NCBI RefSeq assembly: GCF_000701505.1
Contig: NZ_JNJB01000004.1
Location: 186,001-250,000, forward strand
Direction of reading: 5' to 3'
From: Dyadobacter crusticola DSM 16708
GTDB taxonomy: Bacteria > Bacteroidota > Bacteroidia > Cytophagales > Spirosomataceae
Length of the DNA stretch: 64,000 bases
Shown: positions 1-8,827 of the stretch, piece after piece
Layout: each line of letters begins with the position of its first letter
Position numbering within the stretch: the first letter of the stretch is position 1
The notes under the pieces: generated by a model
What the model was told of the DNA's origin: nothing
Databases searched by the model: none
What the model saw: only the letters and a program-made list of their open reading frames with translations
Position numbers and translations under genes: made by a program

Positions 1-233
1 ACAAACAAACGCCTCCAAATGACGGGATACTGGCCGACGGAAAATCACTCGGCATTGACGCTGGTTCAAGCATTGGATTTGACATCGGCAACTTTACCGG
101 AATGGGATATGCCATTTTCACAGTGGGAGGCACCACAAGCTTTTACACCGTAAACCCTGCAACCGGCGCTACGCAAATGAAATACGCATTCAGCAATCCG
201 GTTATCGGACTTGCGACAGGTTTTGGTTTGTAA
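1..233 (+). CDS. C-terminal end of a secreted DUF4394-like protein (partial)
   Basis: The reading frame is open from the first bases of the window to a TAA at 231-233, and the start lies outside. The 76 visible residues are rich in Gly, Thr and Asn and contain a YTVNPATGAT stretch followed by a final VIGLATGFGL. That resembles the last blade of DUF4394 proteins, which repeat short Y-x-V/I-D/N-x-x-T-G-A units. No catalytic residues are visible and the function is unknown. A strong terminator follows the stop. The family call rests on a short fragment. Confidence 0.5.
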   Translation, partial: KQTPPNDGILADGKSLGIDAGSSIGFDIGNFTGMGYAIFTVGGTTSFYTVNPATGATQMKYAFSNPVIGLATGFGL

Positions 234-249
234 ATTTCGGTTTTGTAAA

Positions 250-287
250 AACAGGCGGCCTGGGCATTCGGGCCGCCTGTTTTTTTA
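250..287 (+). terminator. rho-independent terminator
   Basis: A perfect 10-bp stem (ACAGGCGGCC at 251-260, GGCCGCCTGT at 271-280) with a 10-nt loop is followed by a run of T at 280-286. It sits 17 bp after the stop of the partial gene, whose transcript it should end. Confidence 0.9.
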
Positions 288-333
288 TCCGGCATAGTTA
301 TTTCGTTTTGGTAAAAAACCGAAACCAGCAACT

Positions 334-837
334 ATGAACTTTTTACGCATTCTGCCTATTGCCTTGCTCCTGTCGACCGCACCACTTTTTGGCCAAAGCA
401 AAACAGACAGCATCCCGAAATACATCAAAGTACCAGCAGGATTTCTGATGGTACTGAGGCAGGGTGAAGATGTTTTTGCTGAAATAGAGCGCCTCGCTTC
501 GAAAGAGCAGATCCCGGCAGCAAACTTCACTGCAATGGGTTTTGTAGATGCGCGCTTTGGCTTCTTCAACTTTAAAACCAAAGAATACGATCCCAAAGAA
601 TTTAAGAACGTGGAGCTGGCTTCCATGCAGGGTTCCATTGCCTGGCAGGATAACAAACCTTCGCTGCATTGCCACGGCGTGGTCACGGGCAAGGATTTCA
701 AAGCTTATGGCGGACACTTGCTCGCGGCGACTGTGAGCACGGGCTCGGTAGAGATCATGATCACAGTCCACGACAAACAGTTGCAGCGATTAATGGAGGA
801 ACCTCCGGGCGCCAATGTACTCAATCTGAAACACTGA
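334..837 (+). CDS. exported PPC (DUF296) domain protein
   Basis: The 167-aa protein has a signal peptide (residues 1-20, cleavage after LFG-Q) and then one PPC/DUF296 domain over about residues 30-160. Family landmarks are GFLMVLRQGEDVFAEIERLA near the start, the TAMGFVDA strand, and LHCHGVVTGKDFKAYGGHLL with its conserved His residues. PPC domains are best known from plant AT-hook proteins, but stand-alone bacterial members are common and their role is unclear. The signal peptide here argues against DNA binding and for a periplasmic role, perhaps as a metal or small-ligand trimer (inference). It converges with the cytochrome gene, 19 bp downstream. Confidence 0.8.
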   Translation: MNFLRILPIALLLSTAPLFGQSKTDSIPKYIKVPAGFLMVLRQGEDVFAEIERLASKEQIPAANFTAMGFVDARFGFFNFKTKEYDPKEFKNVELASMQGSIAWQDNKPSLHCHGVVTGKDFKAYGGHLLAATVSTGSVEIMITVHDKQLQRLMEEPPGANVLNLKH

Positions 838-856
838 CGCCGGTCGGTGGTATTGT

Positions 857-3622
857 CTATTTCTTCAACGACTTAATATACAGGATCACGGACTCAATAT
901 CCGTATCCGAAAGCACGCCAACAAACGACGGCATTTCTTCATTATATCCTTTCACAATGCGCTTTGAAGGAGTGAGAATGGATTCACGAATGTATTTTTC
1001 GTCTGCAATTACCTTGCTCCCATCGTCAAAAACCCTTTCTGATTTGTACAGATTCTGAAACGGCGGCCCGTACATTCCGTCAGTCCGCAAACCTTCCGAG
1101 TGGCAGCCCGCACAAGCCATTTTCTGAAAAACCTCCCTACCCTTTTCAGCCGACGCCACTTCTGCTTTCACAGGTTCCGCGACTGCTTTTTGGGTTGTTA
1201 ACAAAGCCAGATCTACATTCGCGAAGCCGTATTTTTTAAAATCTACATCGCTGGTGTGGTTTAAAGTGAAATAGAAATGATCATTCAATTTTCGGCCGTC
1301 GGCCGCAAGCAGCTTATAGCCAACTTCCATTTGCATTACATCGGTCATGCCGGGAACGAGCAGCAGAATGTGCTTTTTATCCGGGGAAAGATAGGCGCCC
1401 GCCACTGACATGGTTTCCTCGCCTACACTGCCGTCCAGCTTGAAGTGGCCTGAGCCGTATTCTTCGGTCCGCTGGTAGTTGTATCTTTTGATCTCGTAGT
1501 TACCTGCATTGGTAGCAGCCGCCGCTTCAAGCGGTGAATCAAACCCGATGACAATACCCTGGGTACCTGCGCGAAAATGATTGGGCAGATAGCTCGGCTT
1601 GCCTGTGTACCGCAGCCGCAACAGGGAGCTGATCCCGGTGGAGCTGGAACCCCACAAATTGAACCCCGTCACATAAAGCTGCTCGTCGGCTGGGTTCATG
1701 GCGCCCTTCGAGGTAGGTGCCGGATAATTCGCATTGATAAACGAAACCCCGCCCTGGATTACCTTCGAAGCGCTGTCGATCAGAACGCGGAAAAGTCCGG
1801 GCTGGCCAAATGAGAAGTGGATCAGACTCCCGTTCAGCGGGCCCATTTTCTTGCCAGTAATCCACGCCTGTCCAAGGCTCGATCTGTCGACACTGTGAGG
1901 AATCCAGGTAAGGGGCGGCGTGATCTGCGGATTATCTGTCCGGTGCATGGTGGGCTGTACGCCAAAATAATCTCCCTTTTTTACGAGATAAATAGGCGAC
2001 GACGGAACAAAGTTACCTTGCTGGTCTGTGGCGGTTAGCGTACCATTTTCAGGATGGAAACCAAGATAAGGCCCCCGCAAGCCGGTAGCGATCACTTCTG
2101 CATTTCGTCCGTCAGGTGAGATTTTCAGGATCGTCCCATTCTGGTCTGAACCCGCGCGGAAACCTTTCCCGGTTACCGCTGTCATCCCCGGCCCGTTGCT
2201 GAGACTGCCTCCTTTGGCAATGTAAAAACTTCCGTCTGGCGCATAAACCATATCCGCCGCCCACTCACGCGACTCGGCCGATTGGGACATCACATTTGAA
2301 AAGTTCTCATAAAAATCCGCATTCCCGTCTTTGTTAAGATCGAGCAGCTTCACAATTCCTTCCCGCCCGAAAACGTAAATGGAATCCCGCACCACTTCGA
2401 TGCTCATCGGCTCGTGGAAACCGGAGGCAAAGCGCCGCCATTTGATATTTTGCAAAGGCTTGTCAATTCCCTCGACGGTCCACACGTCGCCTTCAAAAGT
2501 TACCACTGCCGCGCGCCCGTCTTTAAAAAATGCGATATCTGCAACGCGGACATTGCGTTTCCAGGGGTTTGTCAATGGCAATGTAAGCTGGTCGGTCACG
2601 AATGCGGCTGTGTCCGGCGCCAGCTTACCGCGGGTAGTTACCACCTGCGGCCACAATGCAGGCCCGCCCGTTTTGAAGTCGGGCATTGCAGCAGGTTTGG
2701 TTTTACAGAACTTTTCAAATGCGCCTATTTTCGACGCCGGACCTTTCCAGATGGCGATACTCACCTCGCCCTGTTTCGCACCCGCCGGTACTTTTACATT
2801 CAGGTACCTGTTTTCAATGGCCGCTGCCGCCCAGTCAGACTTCCCTTTTCCCATAATCGCCACAGCCGTCACAGTATCTTTGGCCGCGCTGTTAAACAGA
2901 TAGGTAATGTTCCCTTTCTTCTGAACACCCGCCGCACCTGGCACTTCGGCGAGAGTCAGGTAGAGATCTTTGTCTGCATTACTCACCTGGAACGTCCGCG
3001 TGAATGCGGTGCCGCCTTCAAACCTGGCACTCGCTGGCAGCTCGTAAATTGACGCATTGCCGACAGTGTAGCTCAATACTGCCTTTTTACCAAAAACATA
3101 CACACCTCCCCACCGGCCTTTTGACGCCGGGAGCGCCTTCCACGTAGGCTGCGCATTTTCTTTTTCACGAAAAGACGGCCCCGAAGCCGACCAGCCCGCA
3201 TAAAGCCCGGTCGCAATCTGGGGTGCGCCGGTGACCTTGCTGATCTTGTTGTTTTTATTAAAAAAATCATTGTAGGAAATCTGCGCCATCAAAACCATTG
3301 GTAAAAACTTACCTGTCCACGCCACAGACCAGCGCAGCAAGTCGGTATCAAAGCAAACATAAGCGCTGTCGCCCAGCTGCAATGCAAGAGTCCGCGCAGC
3401 TTCATTGTCTGCCGGAAAAGAAGGCCCCATTTTGCGGGCATCGACGGACGTGGAAATGTATGGAAAACCGGGCTCCACAAAGGGGTTAAGTTGAAGCGAA
3501 TCAGGCCGGCCAGACAGGTTTTGCCAGTTGGTATGGCCGGTGATCAGCAACGAAGCGCTCAGCAGCAGCAGCCCGGAAGCAACACTCCACTTATTGATCC
3601 GGAATTTATAGGATTTGAACAT
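857..3622 (-). CDS. large exported c-type cytochrome with sugar-dehydrogenase-like propeller
   Basis: The 921-aa protein starts at an ATG at 3622. A TTG nine codons upstream is less likely because the signal peptide (KWSVASGLLLLSASLLITG) follows the ATG closely. After an N-terminal domain of about 300 residues that I cannot name comes a six-bladed propeller of the glucose/sorbosone-dehydrogenase type (DIAFFKDGRAAVVTFEGDVW, GFHEPMSIEV, VYAPDGSFYIAKGG). The C-terminus is a single-haem cytochrome c domain with C837-A-G-C-H841 and a probable axial Met in EEMPSF. It should oxidise a sugar or similar substrate in the periplasm and pass electrons to the haem. A smaller protein of the same plan lies at 40398-42140. 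It is monocistronic and divergent from the purine permease. Confidence 0.8.
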   Translation of the reverse strand: MFKSYKFRINKWSVASGLLLLSASLLITGHTNWQNLSGRPDSLQLNPFVEPGFPYISTSVDARKMGPSFPADNEAARTLALQLGDSAYVCFDTDLLRWSVAWTGKFLPMVLMAQISYNDFFNKNNKISKVTGAPQIATGLYAGWSASGPSFREKENAQPTWKALPASKGRWGGVYVFGKKAVLSYTVGNASIYELPASARFEGGTAFTRTFQVSNADKDLYLTLAEVPGAAGVQKKGNITYLFNSAAKDTVTAVAIMGKGKSDWAAAAIENRYLNVKVPAGAKQGEVSIAIWKGPASKIGAFEKFCKTKPAAMPDFKTGGPALWPQVVTTRGKLAPDTAAFVTDQLTLPLTNPWKRNVRVADIAFFKDGRAAVVTFEGDVWTVEGIDKPLQNIKWRRFASGFHEPMSIEVVRDSIYVFGREGIVKLLDLNKDGNADFYENFSNVMSQSAESREWAADMVYAPDGSFYIAKGGSLSNGPGMTAVTGKGFRAGSDQNGTILKISPDGRNAEVIATGLRGPYLGFHPENGTLTATDQQGNFVPSSPIYLVKKGDYFGVQPTMHRTDNPQITPPLTWIPHSVDRSSLGQAWITGKKMGPLNGSLIHFSFGQPGLFRVLIDSASKVIQGGVSFINANYPAPTSKGAMNPADEQLYVTGFNLWGSSSTGISSLLRLRYTGKPSYLPNHFRAGTQGIVIGFDSPLEAAAATNAGNYEIKRYNYQRTEEYGSGHFKLDGSVGEETMSVAGAYLSPDKKHILLLVPGMTDVMQMEVGYKLLAADGRKLNDHFYFTLNHTSDVDFKKYGFANVDLALLTTQKAVAEPVKAEVASAEKGREVFQKMACAGCHSEGLRTDGMYGPPFQNLYKSERVFDDGSKVIADEKYIRESILTPSKRIVKGYNEEMPSFVGVLSDTDIESVILYIKSLKK

Positions 3623-3748
3623 TATTGTTTGAATAAGAATATGTCCCAAAAGCAGCCAGGGATTTGAAAGTTACTTGAAGCTCAGGGTTATTTTAAGCGA
3701 CGAGTTCAAAACAAACTACCCTGAAACCTGCCGATCCGATTAAATCTA

Positions 3749-3756
3749 TATATTTG
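3749..3756 (+). promoter_or_regulatory. putative -7 element of the purine permease operon
   Basis: The octamer TATATTTG matches the Bacteroidota -7 consensus TAnnTTTG exactly and lies 16 bp before the permease ATG. No good TTG is seen at -33, so the site is only suggestive. Confidence 0.35.
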
Positions 3757-3772
3757 AACTAAACACCACCTT

Positions 3773-5071
3773 ATGTTTTCACAATCCAGTCTTCAAAGGG
3801 AACAAACTTCCTTCTCCACCGAGATACTGGCCGGCGTATCCTCATTTCTGGCCACCGCCTATATTATTGTTGTAAATCCTTCCATATTAAGTCAGACCGG
3901 GATGCCGTTTTCGGCTGTACTGACTGCCACCATCCTGGTTTCGTTTTTCAGCAGCATGATGATGGGGTTTTATGCCAATAACCCGATCCTGGTTGCGCCC
4001 GGAATGGGATTGAATGCGTTTTTCACATTCACGGCGGTGTTTACTTACAAGCTGTCCTGGGAAGTTGCATTAGGTACCGTTTTCTGGTCGGGGATTTTCT
4101 TTTTACTGCTTTCGGTTTTCAATATCCGCTCCTACATTGTCAAAGCAATCCCGAAACCGCTGCGCTATGCAATCGCCTCCGGGATAGGTTTGTTTATTAC
4201 GTTGATCGGCTTTGCCAATGCAAAATTCATTGTTGCCAATCCGGCCACGATGATCAGCATCGGTAGCCTGAATTCCGCCACGCTGACTTTCATTGCCGGC
4301 TTGCTGATCACGGTTATCCTGCTGATCCGCCATGTAAAAGGCAGTATCCTGATCGGCATTGTGCTCACCAGCTTACTGGCCTGGCCGATCGGTCGCTGGT
4401 GGGGCGGGACTGAGCCGCTCGTTACAATTTCCGGTATCGTGTCGCCACCGGATTTCAGTTTGCTTTTCCGCCTAGATCTCATTAACTCACTCAAATGGAG
4501 CCTTGCTCCTGTAATCCTCGCATTTGTATTTACAGATATGTTCGACAGCCTGTCCACGTTTGTCGGCCTGGCGGAAGCTTCCGAGCTGCTCGACGAGAAC
4601 GGAGAGCCGCGCAATATTCGCCGCTCGCTGATCGTGGATGCGTTTTCCACAACCCTGGCCGGACTTACCGGCAGCAGCCCCGGTACCGCTTACATTGAAT
4701 CGGCTGTGGGCATCGAGCAGGGCGGCAAAACGGGCCTGACAGCAATTGCCGGTGCATTGCTGTTCCTCCCGTTCCTGTTCCTGTCTCCATTACTGAGCGC
4801 GGTACCTGCCATAGCCACCTCCCCGGCGCTGGTACTGGTGGGCGTTTTTATGATGAAACCTGTGGTTAAGATCAATTGGTCCCAGCTGCACGAAGCTTTT
4901 CCTGCTTTTCTGGCGATGGTACTTATTCCATTTACCTATTCTATTACACAGGGGATTGTCTGGGGATTTCTGAGCTGGACTGTACTACATATTGCGACGG
5001 GGCGATGGAAAGAAATCAGCGTCGGCCTCATTATCATTGATTTATTCGCATTTCTTGCTTTACTACTTTAA
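3773..5071 (+). CDS. NCS2 (AzgA-type) purine permease
   Basis: The 432-aa polytopic membrane protein has about 12-13 hydrophobic segments. Family signatures are the N-terminal AGVSSFLATAYIIVVNPSIL, the TDMFDSLSTFVGLAE motif with its acidic pair, and the GTAYIESAVGIEQGGKTGLTA motif near residue 310. These place it with adenine/guanine/hypoxanthine transporters (AzgA/PbuG) rather than uracil carriers. Members carry purine bases across the inner membrane with protons. The next gene, 8 bp downstream, is an exported nucleosidase that would release adenine in the periplasm, so the pair looks like a purine salvage operon (inference). Confidence 0.88.
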   Translation: MFSQSSLQREQTSFSTEILAGVSSFLATAYIIVVNPSILSQTGMPFSAVLTATILVSFFSSMMMGFYANNPILVAPGMGLNAFFTFTAVFTYKLSWEVALGTVFWSGIFFLLLSVFNIRSYIVKAIPKPLRYAIASGIGLFITLIGFANAKFIVANPATMISIGSLNSATLTFIAGLLITVILLIRHVKGSILIGIVLTSLLAWPIGRWWGGTEPLVTISGIVSPPDFSLLFRLDLINSLKWSLAPVILAFVFTDMFDSLSTFVGLAEASELLDENGEPRNIRRSLIVDAFSTTLAGLTGSSPGTAYIESAVGIEQGGKTGLTAIAGALLFLPFLFLSPLLSAVPAIATSPALVLVGVFMMKPVVKINWSQLHEAFPAFLAMVLIPFTYSITQGIVWGFLSWTVLHIATGRWKEISVGLIIIDLFAFLALLL

Positions 5072-5079
5072 TTGTTTTC

Positions 5080-5883
5080 ATGAAAAAATCTTTGCTGCTC
5101 TTTGTTTTTTGTTTGTTTCAAATCCATGTGAATGCCCAGGAAACGATCGGCATACTGGGTGCTTTCCCACCTGAACTGGTGCATTTACGCGCAAACCTGG
5201 TGAATGCGAAAGACACAGTGATCCGGTCGGCCAGGTTTATTACCGGACAGCTGCGCGGAAAGAATGTAGTACTTGCACAAACCGGCGTGGGGAAGGTCAA
5301 TGCGGCGATTACAACCACTTTAATGCTCGAACATTTCAATCCGAAACAGGTTATTTTTTCGGGAATAGCAGGCGCGGTTGATCCGGCACTCAGGCCAGGC
5401 GATATCGTGATCGGCACCGACATTACCTACCACGATTTTGGAGCGGTGAAAGATGATGCAATGGAATATTGGGCTACCAAAAACCCGTTGACAAACGTGG
5501 CCAATCCTGTCACTTTCAAATGTGACCCCGCATTGATCGCCACGGCGACAGAGGTTTCAAAAGGATTGACTTTTCAGCAGATTCAGCGGAAATCCGGAAA
5601 CAGGCTTCCAGCCGTAAAACAGGGCGTGATCGTTACAGGTGACGTTTTTGTTTCTTCCAAAAAAATAACCGACCGGCTGCTGAAAGACTTAAAGGCAGCC
5701 GCTACCGAAATGGAAGGCGCGGCAGTTGCACAAACCTGCTATCAGCAAAGCGTACCTTTTCTGATCATCAGGAGCATGAGCGACAATGCCAATGAAAATG
5801 CGAAGGATGATATGGGCAATTTTTATGATATTGCTGCCACTAATGCGGCTACATTGGTTATGGCGGTTGTGGGCGGGAAATAA
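5080..5883 (+). CDS. exported 5'-methylthioadenosine/S-adenosylhomocysteine nucleosidase-like protein
   Basis: The 267-aa protein has a signal peptide (residues 1-20, NA-Q) in front of a complete PNP/UDP-phosphorylase-fold domain. Residues matching the E. coli enzyme are visible: E32 in IGILGAFPPE (Glu12), M211-E212 in ATEMEGAAV (Met173-Glu174) and D235 in RSMSD (Asp197). Family members hydrolyse MTA, SAH or related nucleosides to adenine and a ribose derivative. Cytosolic forms lack a leader, so this copy should act in the periplasm. It follows the purine permease by 8 bp, which suggests adenine release followed by import. The exact nucleoside cannot be read from sequence. Confidence 0.85.
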   Translation: MKKSLLLFVFCLFQIHVNAQETIGILGAFPPELVHLRANLVNAKDTVIRSARFITGQLRGKNVVLAQTGVGKVNAAITTTLMLEHFNPKQVIFSGIAGAVDPALRPGDIVIGTDITYHDFGAVKDDAMEYWATKNPLTNVANPVTFKCDPALIATATEVSKGLTFQQIQRKSGNRLPAVKQGVIVTGDVFVSSKKITDRLLKDLKAAATEMEGAAVAQTCYQQSVPFLIIRSMSDNANENAKDDMGNFYDIAATNAATLVMAVVGGK

Positions 5884-5886
5884 AAA

Positions 5887-5912
5887 AAATCCCTGCTTTG
5901 AAACAGGGATTT
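5887..5912. terminator. bidirectional terminator between convergent genes
   Basis: The arms AAATCCCTG and CAGGGATTT enclose a loop of 8 nt. T-rich sequence follows on both strands (cgtcttt on plus; an A run on plus gives T on minus). It lies between the nucleosidase and the convergent small secreted protein gene. Confidence 0.8.
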
Positions 5913-5932
5913 CGTCTTTAATTTGGTATTTA

Positions 5933-6337
5933 TCAATCCTTTTTTGCTTCGGATTTCGGTTTCCTGTCTTTCGCTATCGTCGTTTTTCCTTCCTGAATCG
6001 CTTTTTTGTTGGTACCCTGGCTTTGCTTGCCCGGCAACTTGGTTTTGCCGGTAGTACCGCCGTTTCCATCGTCACCACCCGGTGTCGAGCGGTCACCTGC
6101 TATAGTTGCTCTCCCTGGCTGTGTAGCGTCGTCGGATTTCTGGTGACCAGTGCCGCCAGCTGTTTTGCGGTCGCCCGTTGTCGCACTGCGGCCTGTGCCG
6201 GGTGTGCTGTTGGACACATCGGAAGTATCTCCCCCTGCTTTGGTTTTGGGGTTAGTTGAAATAGTTGTTGACTGTGCAAAGGCAATTCCTGATGCTGTGA
6301 AAAGGAAAAATGCCAGTGATAAGAATGTAGTTTTCAT
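5933..6337 (-). CDS. small secreted low-complexity protein, unknown
   Basis: The start is the ATG at 6337, giving 134 aa with a clear signal peptide (MKTTFLSLAFFLF...AFA-Q). The mature part is low complexity, rich in Gly, Thr, Lys, Ser and Asp, with degenerate units such as TxGDRKT, IAGDRST and IAKDRKP. No fold is recognisable and it is probably disordered. The C-terminus is lysine-rich (KSEAKKD). It lies 60 bp downstream of another small gene on the same strand. Confidence 0.65.
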   Translation of the reverse strand: MKTTFLSLAFFLFTASGIAFAQSTTISTNPKTKAGGDTSDVSNSTPGTGRSATTGDRKTAGGTGHQKSDDATQPGRATIAGDRSTPGGDDGNGGTTGKTKLPGKQSQGTNKKAIQEGKTTIAKDRKPKSEAKKD

Positions 6338-6397
6338 GATTTGCTGGAAGTTTTTGCTGATGAAAACCACTTCACTAAATAACCATTCCAGCAAGCA

Positions 6398-6631
6398 CTA
6401 TTCGAGTACGACGTCGCTGGGGGCGTCGCCCTTTTTGCCGCTGGCGGAATATTGGAGTTTAAGCTTTTTGCCTTGTTCGTCTGCCTCTTCCAGCAGCTCG
6501 AAGGTGCGCCGCTCTCCTACCATCAGCAGCGCCTGGAACAAAATGCCGGCATAGGCGCTTTCCTTGCTGCCGGGGCCTTTTTCTTTTGCAAGATCATTGT
6601 AATAACCAAACAGGTCTTTACCCTTTCCCAT
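6398..6631 (-). CDS. small cytoplasmic protein, unknown
   Basis: Starting at ATG 6631 gives 77 aa. A GTG at 6652 would add seven residues. The sequence is soluble and looks mainly helical (KDLFGYYNDLAKEKG, ILFQALLMVGERRTFELLEEADEQGK), with a short basic-acidic tail. I do not recognise a family. Codon pattern and composition look coding, unlike the overlapping plus-strand frames. It may be co-transcribed with the secreted protein downstream. Confidence 0.55.
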   Translation of the reverse strand: MGKGKDLFGYYNDLAKEKGPGSKESAYAGILFQALLMVGERRTFELLEEADEQGKKLKLQYSASGKKGDAPSDVVLE

Positions 6632-6737
6632 AATGTTCGTTTTACATTTCACGACTGAACCTTAAAATTGTGTGCCCAAATCCGCCAGCGGGCTTTGCTG
6701 CAACATTTAACAGTTCAAAGGAAGGAAGCTTTGTGAC

Positions 6738-7370
6738 TTACTTATCAGCAGCCCGGCGTGAGCGCCGCGCCAGGATCTGGGCTTTCATTTTATCAAACGT
6801 TTCAAATGGCGCCTGCAGAGCGAAATAGTTGACGATATGGGACGGAATGATTCCTCCGGGATCTACACGCAACATGTATTCAAGCCTGACTTTCGCATCA
6901 CCAACCGGCGTAATTGTCCACCTGCTTTCGGATCCGGTAATCCTTACCAGGCCATTTTTTACAGGTATGTGGCCGGGTACAGCGGGCGTATTGACAGTTA
7001 CAACCTGCGATGCAGGATCTTCCGCAATTGTCATGTGGCTCACAAAGTCGCGGTTATCCAGCGGCCAGGGCAGGCTTACTTCGGTATAGTAAAAAAGCTC
7101 ATTTTCGGAAACCCGCTTTAAAAGGTAGCAGCGTTTGGTGTGGCACATCCATTTGCCGGTAGCAGGAATATCTTTCATCAAATCGACTACTTCGGCAACG
7201 GTTGCATGCATCGTGCATTCCGCTTTTAGCGCTTTGATCCTGGAACCGGAAACTTTGCGGCTGTAAACCCGGATCTCCCCACGCCCAGCCACGAAGGTCC
7301 ATTCAGTCTGGCCCGGCACAAGGGTAAGTTGGAGATTGACAACTATGAGGGTAATGATCATTTTTATCAT
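6738..7370 (-). CDS. exported START-domain lipid-binding protein
   Basis: The 210-aa protein has a leader (MIKMIITLIVVNLQLTLVPG-Q) followed by one START/SRPBCC domain. The family pattern is visible: W-x-F-V-x-x-x-x-E-I-R-V-Y-S-R at the N-terminus, the central LPWPLDNRDFVSHMTI strand with conserved RDF, and a C-terminal helix (IVNYFALQAPFETFDKMKAQI). Bacterial START proteins bind hydrophobic ligands in a deep cavity, and the ligand here is unknown. The leader suggests the periplasm. It lies 100 bp downstream of porV on the same strand. Confidence 0.82.
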   Translation of the reverse strand: MIKMIITLIVVNLQLTLVPGQTEWTFVAGRGEIRVYSRKVSGSRIKALKAECTMHATVAEVVDLMKDIPATGKWMCHTKRCYLLKRVSENELFYYTEVSLPWPLDNRDFVSHMTIAEDPASQVVTVNTPAVPGHIPVKNGLVRITGSESRWTITPVGDAKVRLEYMLRVDPGGIIPSHIVNYFALQAPFETFDKMKAQILARRSRRAADK

Positions 7371-7470
7371 GGCCCGGCAAAGTTGTCAACCCACTTCTCC
7401 CATCGCAACGTTTACTTTTCAGGTTGAAACAAAAGCTTTTCAAGCTGCACCATGGTGCTGTGAATTGCAC

Positions 7471-8574
7471 TTAGCCCTTTTTCCCGGGTATATAAAATGA
7501 CACGGTTGTACGGAGCGTCTCCATAACCGAGCGCCCTTGTTTTAAGGAGAAATTATAGGCGAGATCAGCATTGAAGTTCCTGAAAATGCGTGCACCTGCA
7601 CCCACTGTCACAAACTGCTGATCCCTTTTTTGCCGGCTCTCGCCATAGTAACCGCCACGCAGCGCGACTACATTATTGTACCAGTATTCTGCGCCGACAG
7701 AGAACATTATTTCCTGGATTTCTTCCTTAAAACCGCCGGGAGCATCCGAGAACGACCTTAATGCGCTTCTCAAAACCGAACCATCCTGTCCGCTTTGTCT
7801 GGCTGACGGAGTAGGTACCATCAGCTTGCTCAGATCCGCAATCACATTGATCCGGTGTTTTCCTGTGGCTGTGTAGGAAAGTCCGCCACCTATCCGGAGC
7901 TTGGCAGGAAGAAAGTATTTGCCACTTGAACCGAAATCAATTTTGTTACCGAGATTAGATGCAATTGCCCCGAGCGACCAGTTAAAATCTTCGCCACCCT
8001 CACCGCCGGCCACCTGTTTGCGATAAAACGCACTGATATCCGCCGCAACGGACTGCCCTTTCTTTATAGTGCCTGCATTTACAGAAGCATAACCCATATC
8101 GGAGCTGATGTATTTTAATGTGGCGCCCATTGAAAAGTTTTTCCCGAGCTGCCGGGAATAGCTTGCGCTGATAGCCAGGTCTTCCGCCTGCTTTGTAGCT
8201 CCATTGAGCTGCCACCTTTCATAGTTGAAATACTGGACAGAAGCAGCGATAGCCTGCTTTTCACCCAACTTCTTGTAAGCACTTGCATAGCCGACCCAGT
8301 AACCGTCTAGAAGCGCCGGCAGCCAGCGGAAATAAGAAGCCGAAGCACCGAAATCCTTTTCCGCGCTGGCGAGCTTAGATGGATTAATGTAAGTGGCATT
8401 CGCGTCGGCACTCAGAGCGACACCGCCATAGCCCATTGCGCCGGTCCGGGCATCAGGGACTATGCTTAGAATGTCAGGCTGGCCGTACGGAATTCTCAGG
8501 GTATCGAAACTTTGGGCAATTAGCTCGGTGCAGATAAGCACGAAGGGGCTGAGCAGAAGCAACCTTTTCATCAT
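7471..8574 (-). CDS. porV: type IX secretion outer-membrane protein PorV-like
   Basis: The 367-aa protein starts at the first of two adjacent ATGs (8574, 8571) and has a signal peptide ending IA-Q. The N-terminal PorV hallmark is present: IVPDARTGAMGYGGVALSAD followed by NATYINPSKLA and the FRWLPALLDGYWVGYA strand. The rest is a beta-barrel with alternating hydrophobic strands and a C-terminal TVSFYIPGKKG. PorV shuttles cargo from the SprA translocon to the attachment complex in the type IX secretion system. No other T9SS gene is nearby, as is usual for this scattered system. PorQ is the main alternative, but the PDAR-G-MG motif favours PorV. Confidence 0.82.
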   Translation of the reverse strand: MMKRLLLLSPFVLICTELIAQSFDTLRIPYGQPDILSIVPDARTGAMGYGGVALSADANATYINPSKLASAEKDFGASASYFRWLPALLDGYWVGYASAYKKLGEKQAIAASVQYFNYERWQLNGATKQAEDLAISASYSRQLGKNFSMGATLKYISSDMGYASVNAGTIKKGQSVAADISAFYRKQVAGGEGGEDFNWSLGAIASNLGNKIDFGSSGKYFLPAKLRIGGGLSYTATGKHRINVIADLSKLMVPTPSARQSGQDGSVLRSALRSFSDAPGGFKEEIQEIMFSVGAEYWYNNVVALRGGYYGESRQKRDQQFVTVGAGARIFRNFNADLAYNFSLKQGRSVMETLRTTVSFYIPGKKG

Positions 8575-8827
8575 GGTTAAAAAGATTAAAGTTGAAGATT
8601 TGTACAAGCGGTTACAAACGCCAACGTCGCGCCGTCGTAAATATTACAACTAGTTTTACAAAACGGACAAATATTGATCAACCTCTTATTCAGCAGATTA
8701 CGCATATAGTCGTAAAAAATATTTCTTTCCTTCTATGCAATATTTTACAAAATCCATGAAGTGAAAATTGATCTTTGTCAACAAAGCTTTATCTTGACGT
8801 TCCCAACGCAACCCTCTATACTTAACC

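Noticed and set aside
7447-7458. GCACCATGGTGC palindrome downstream of porV
   Set aside because: No loop, no T run and no promoter nearby. A 12-bp palindrome alone is not enough support.
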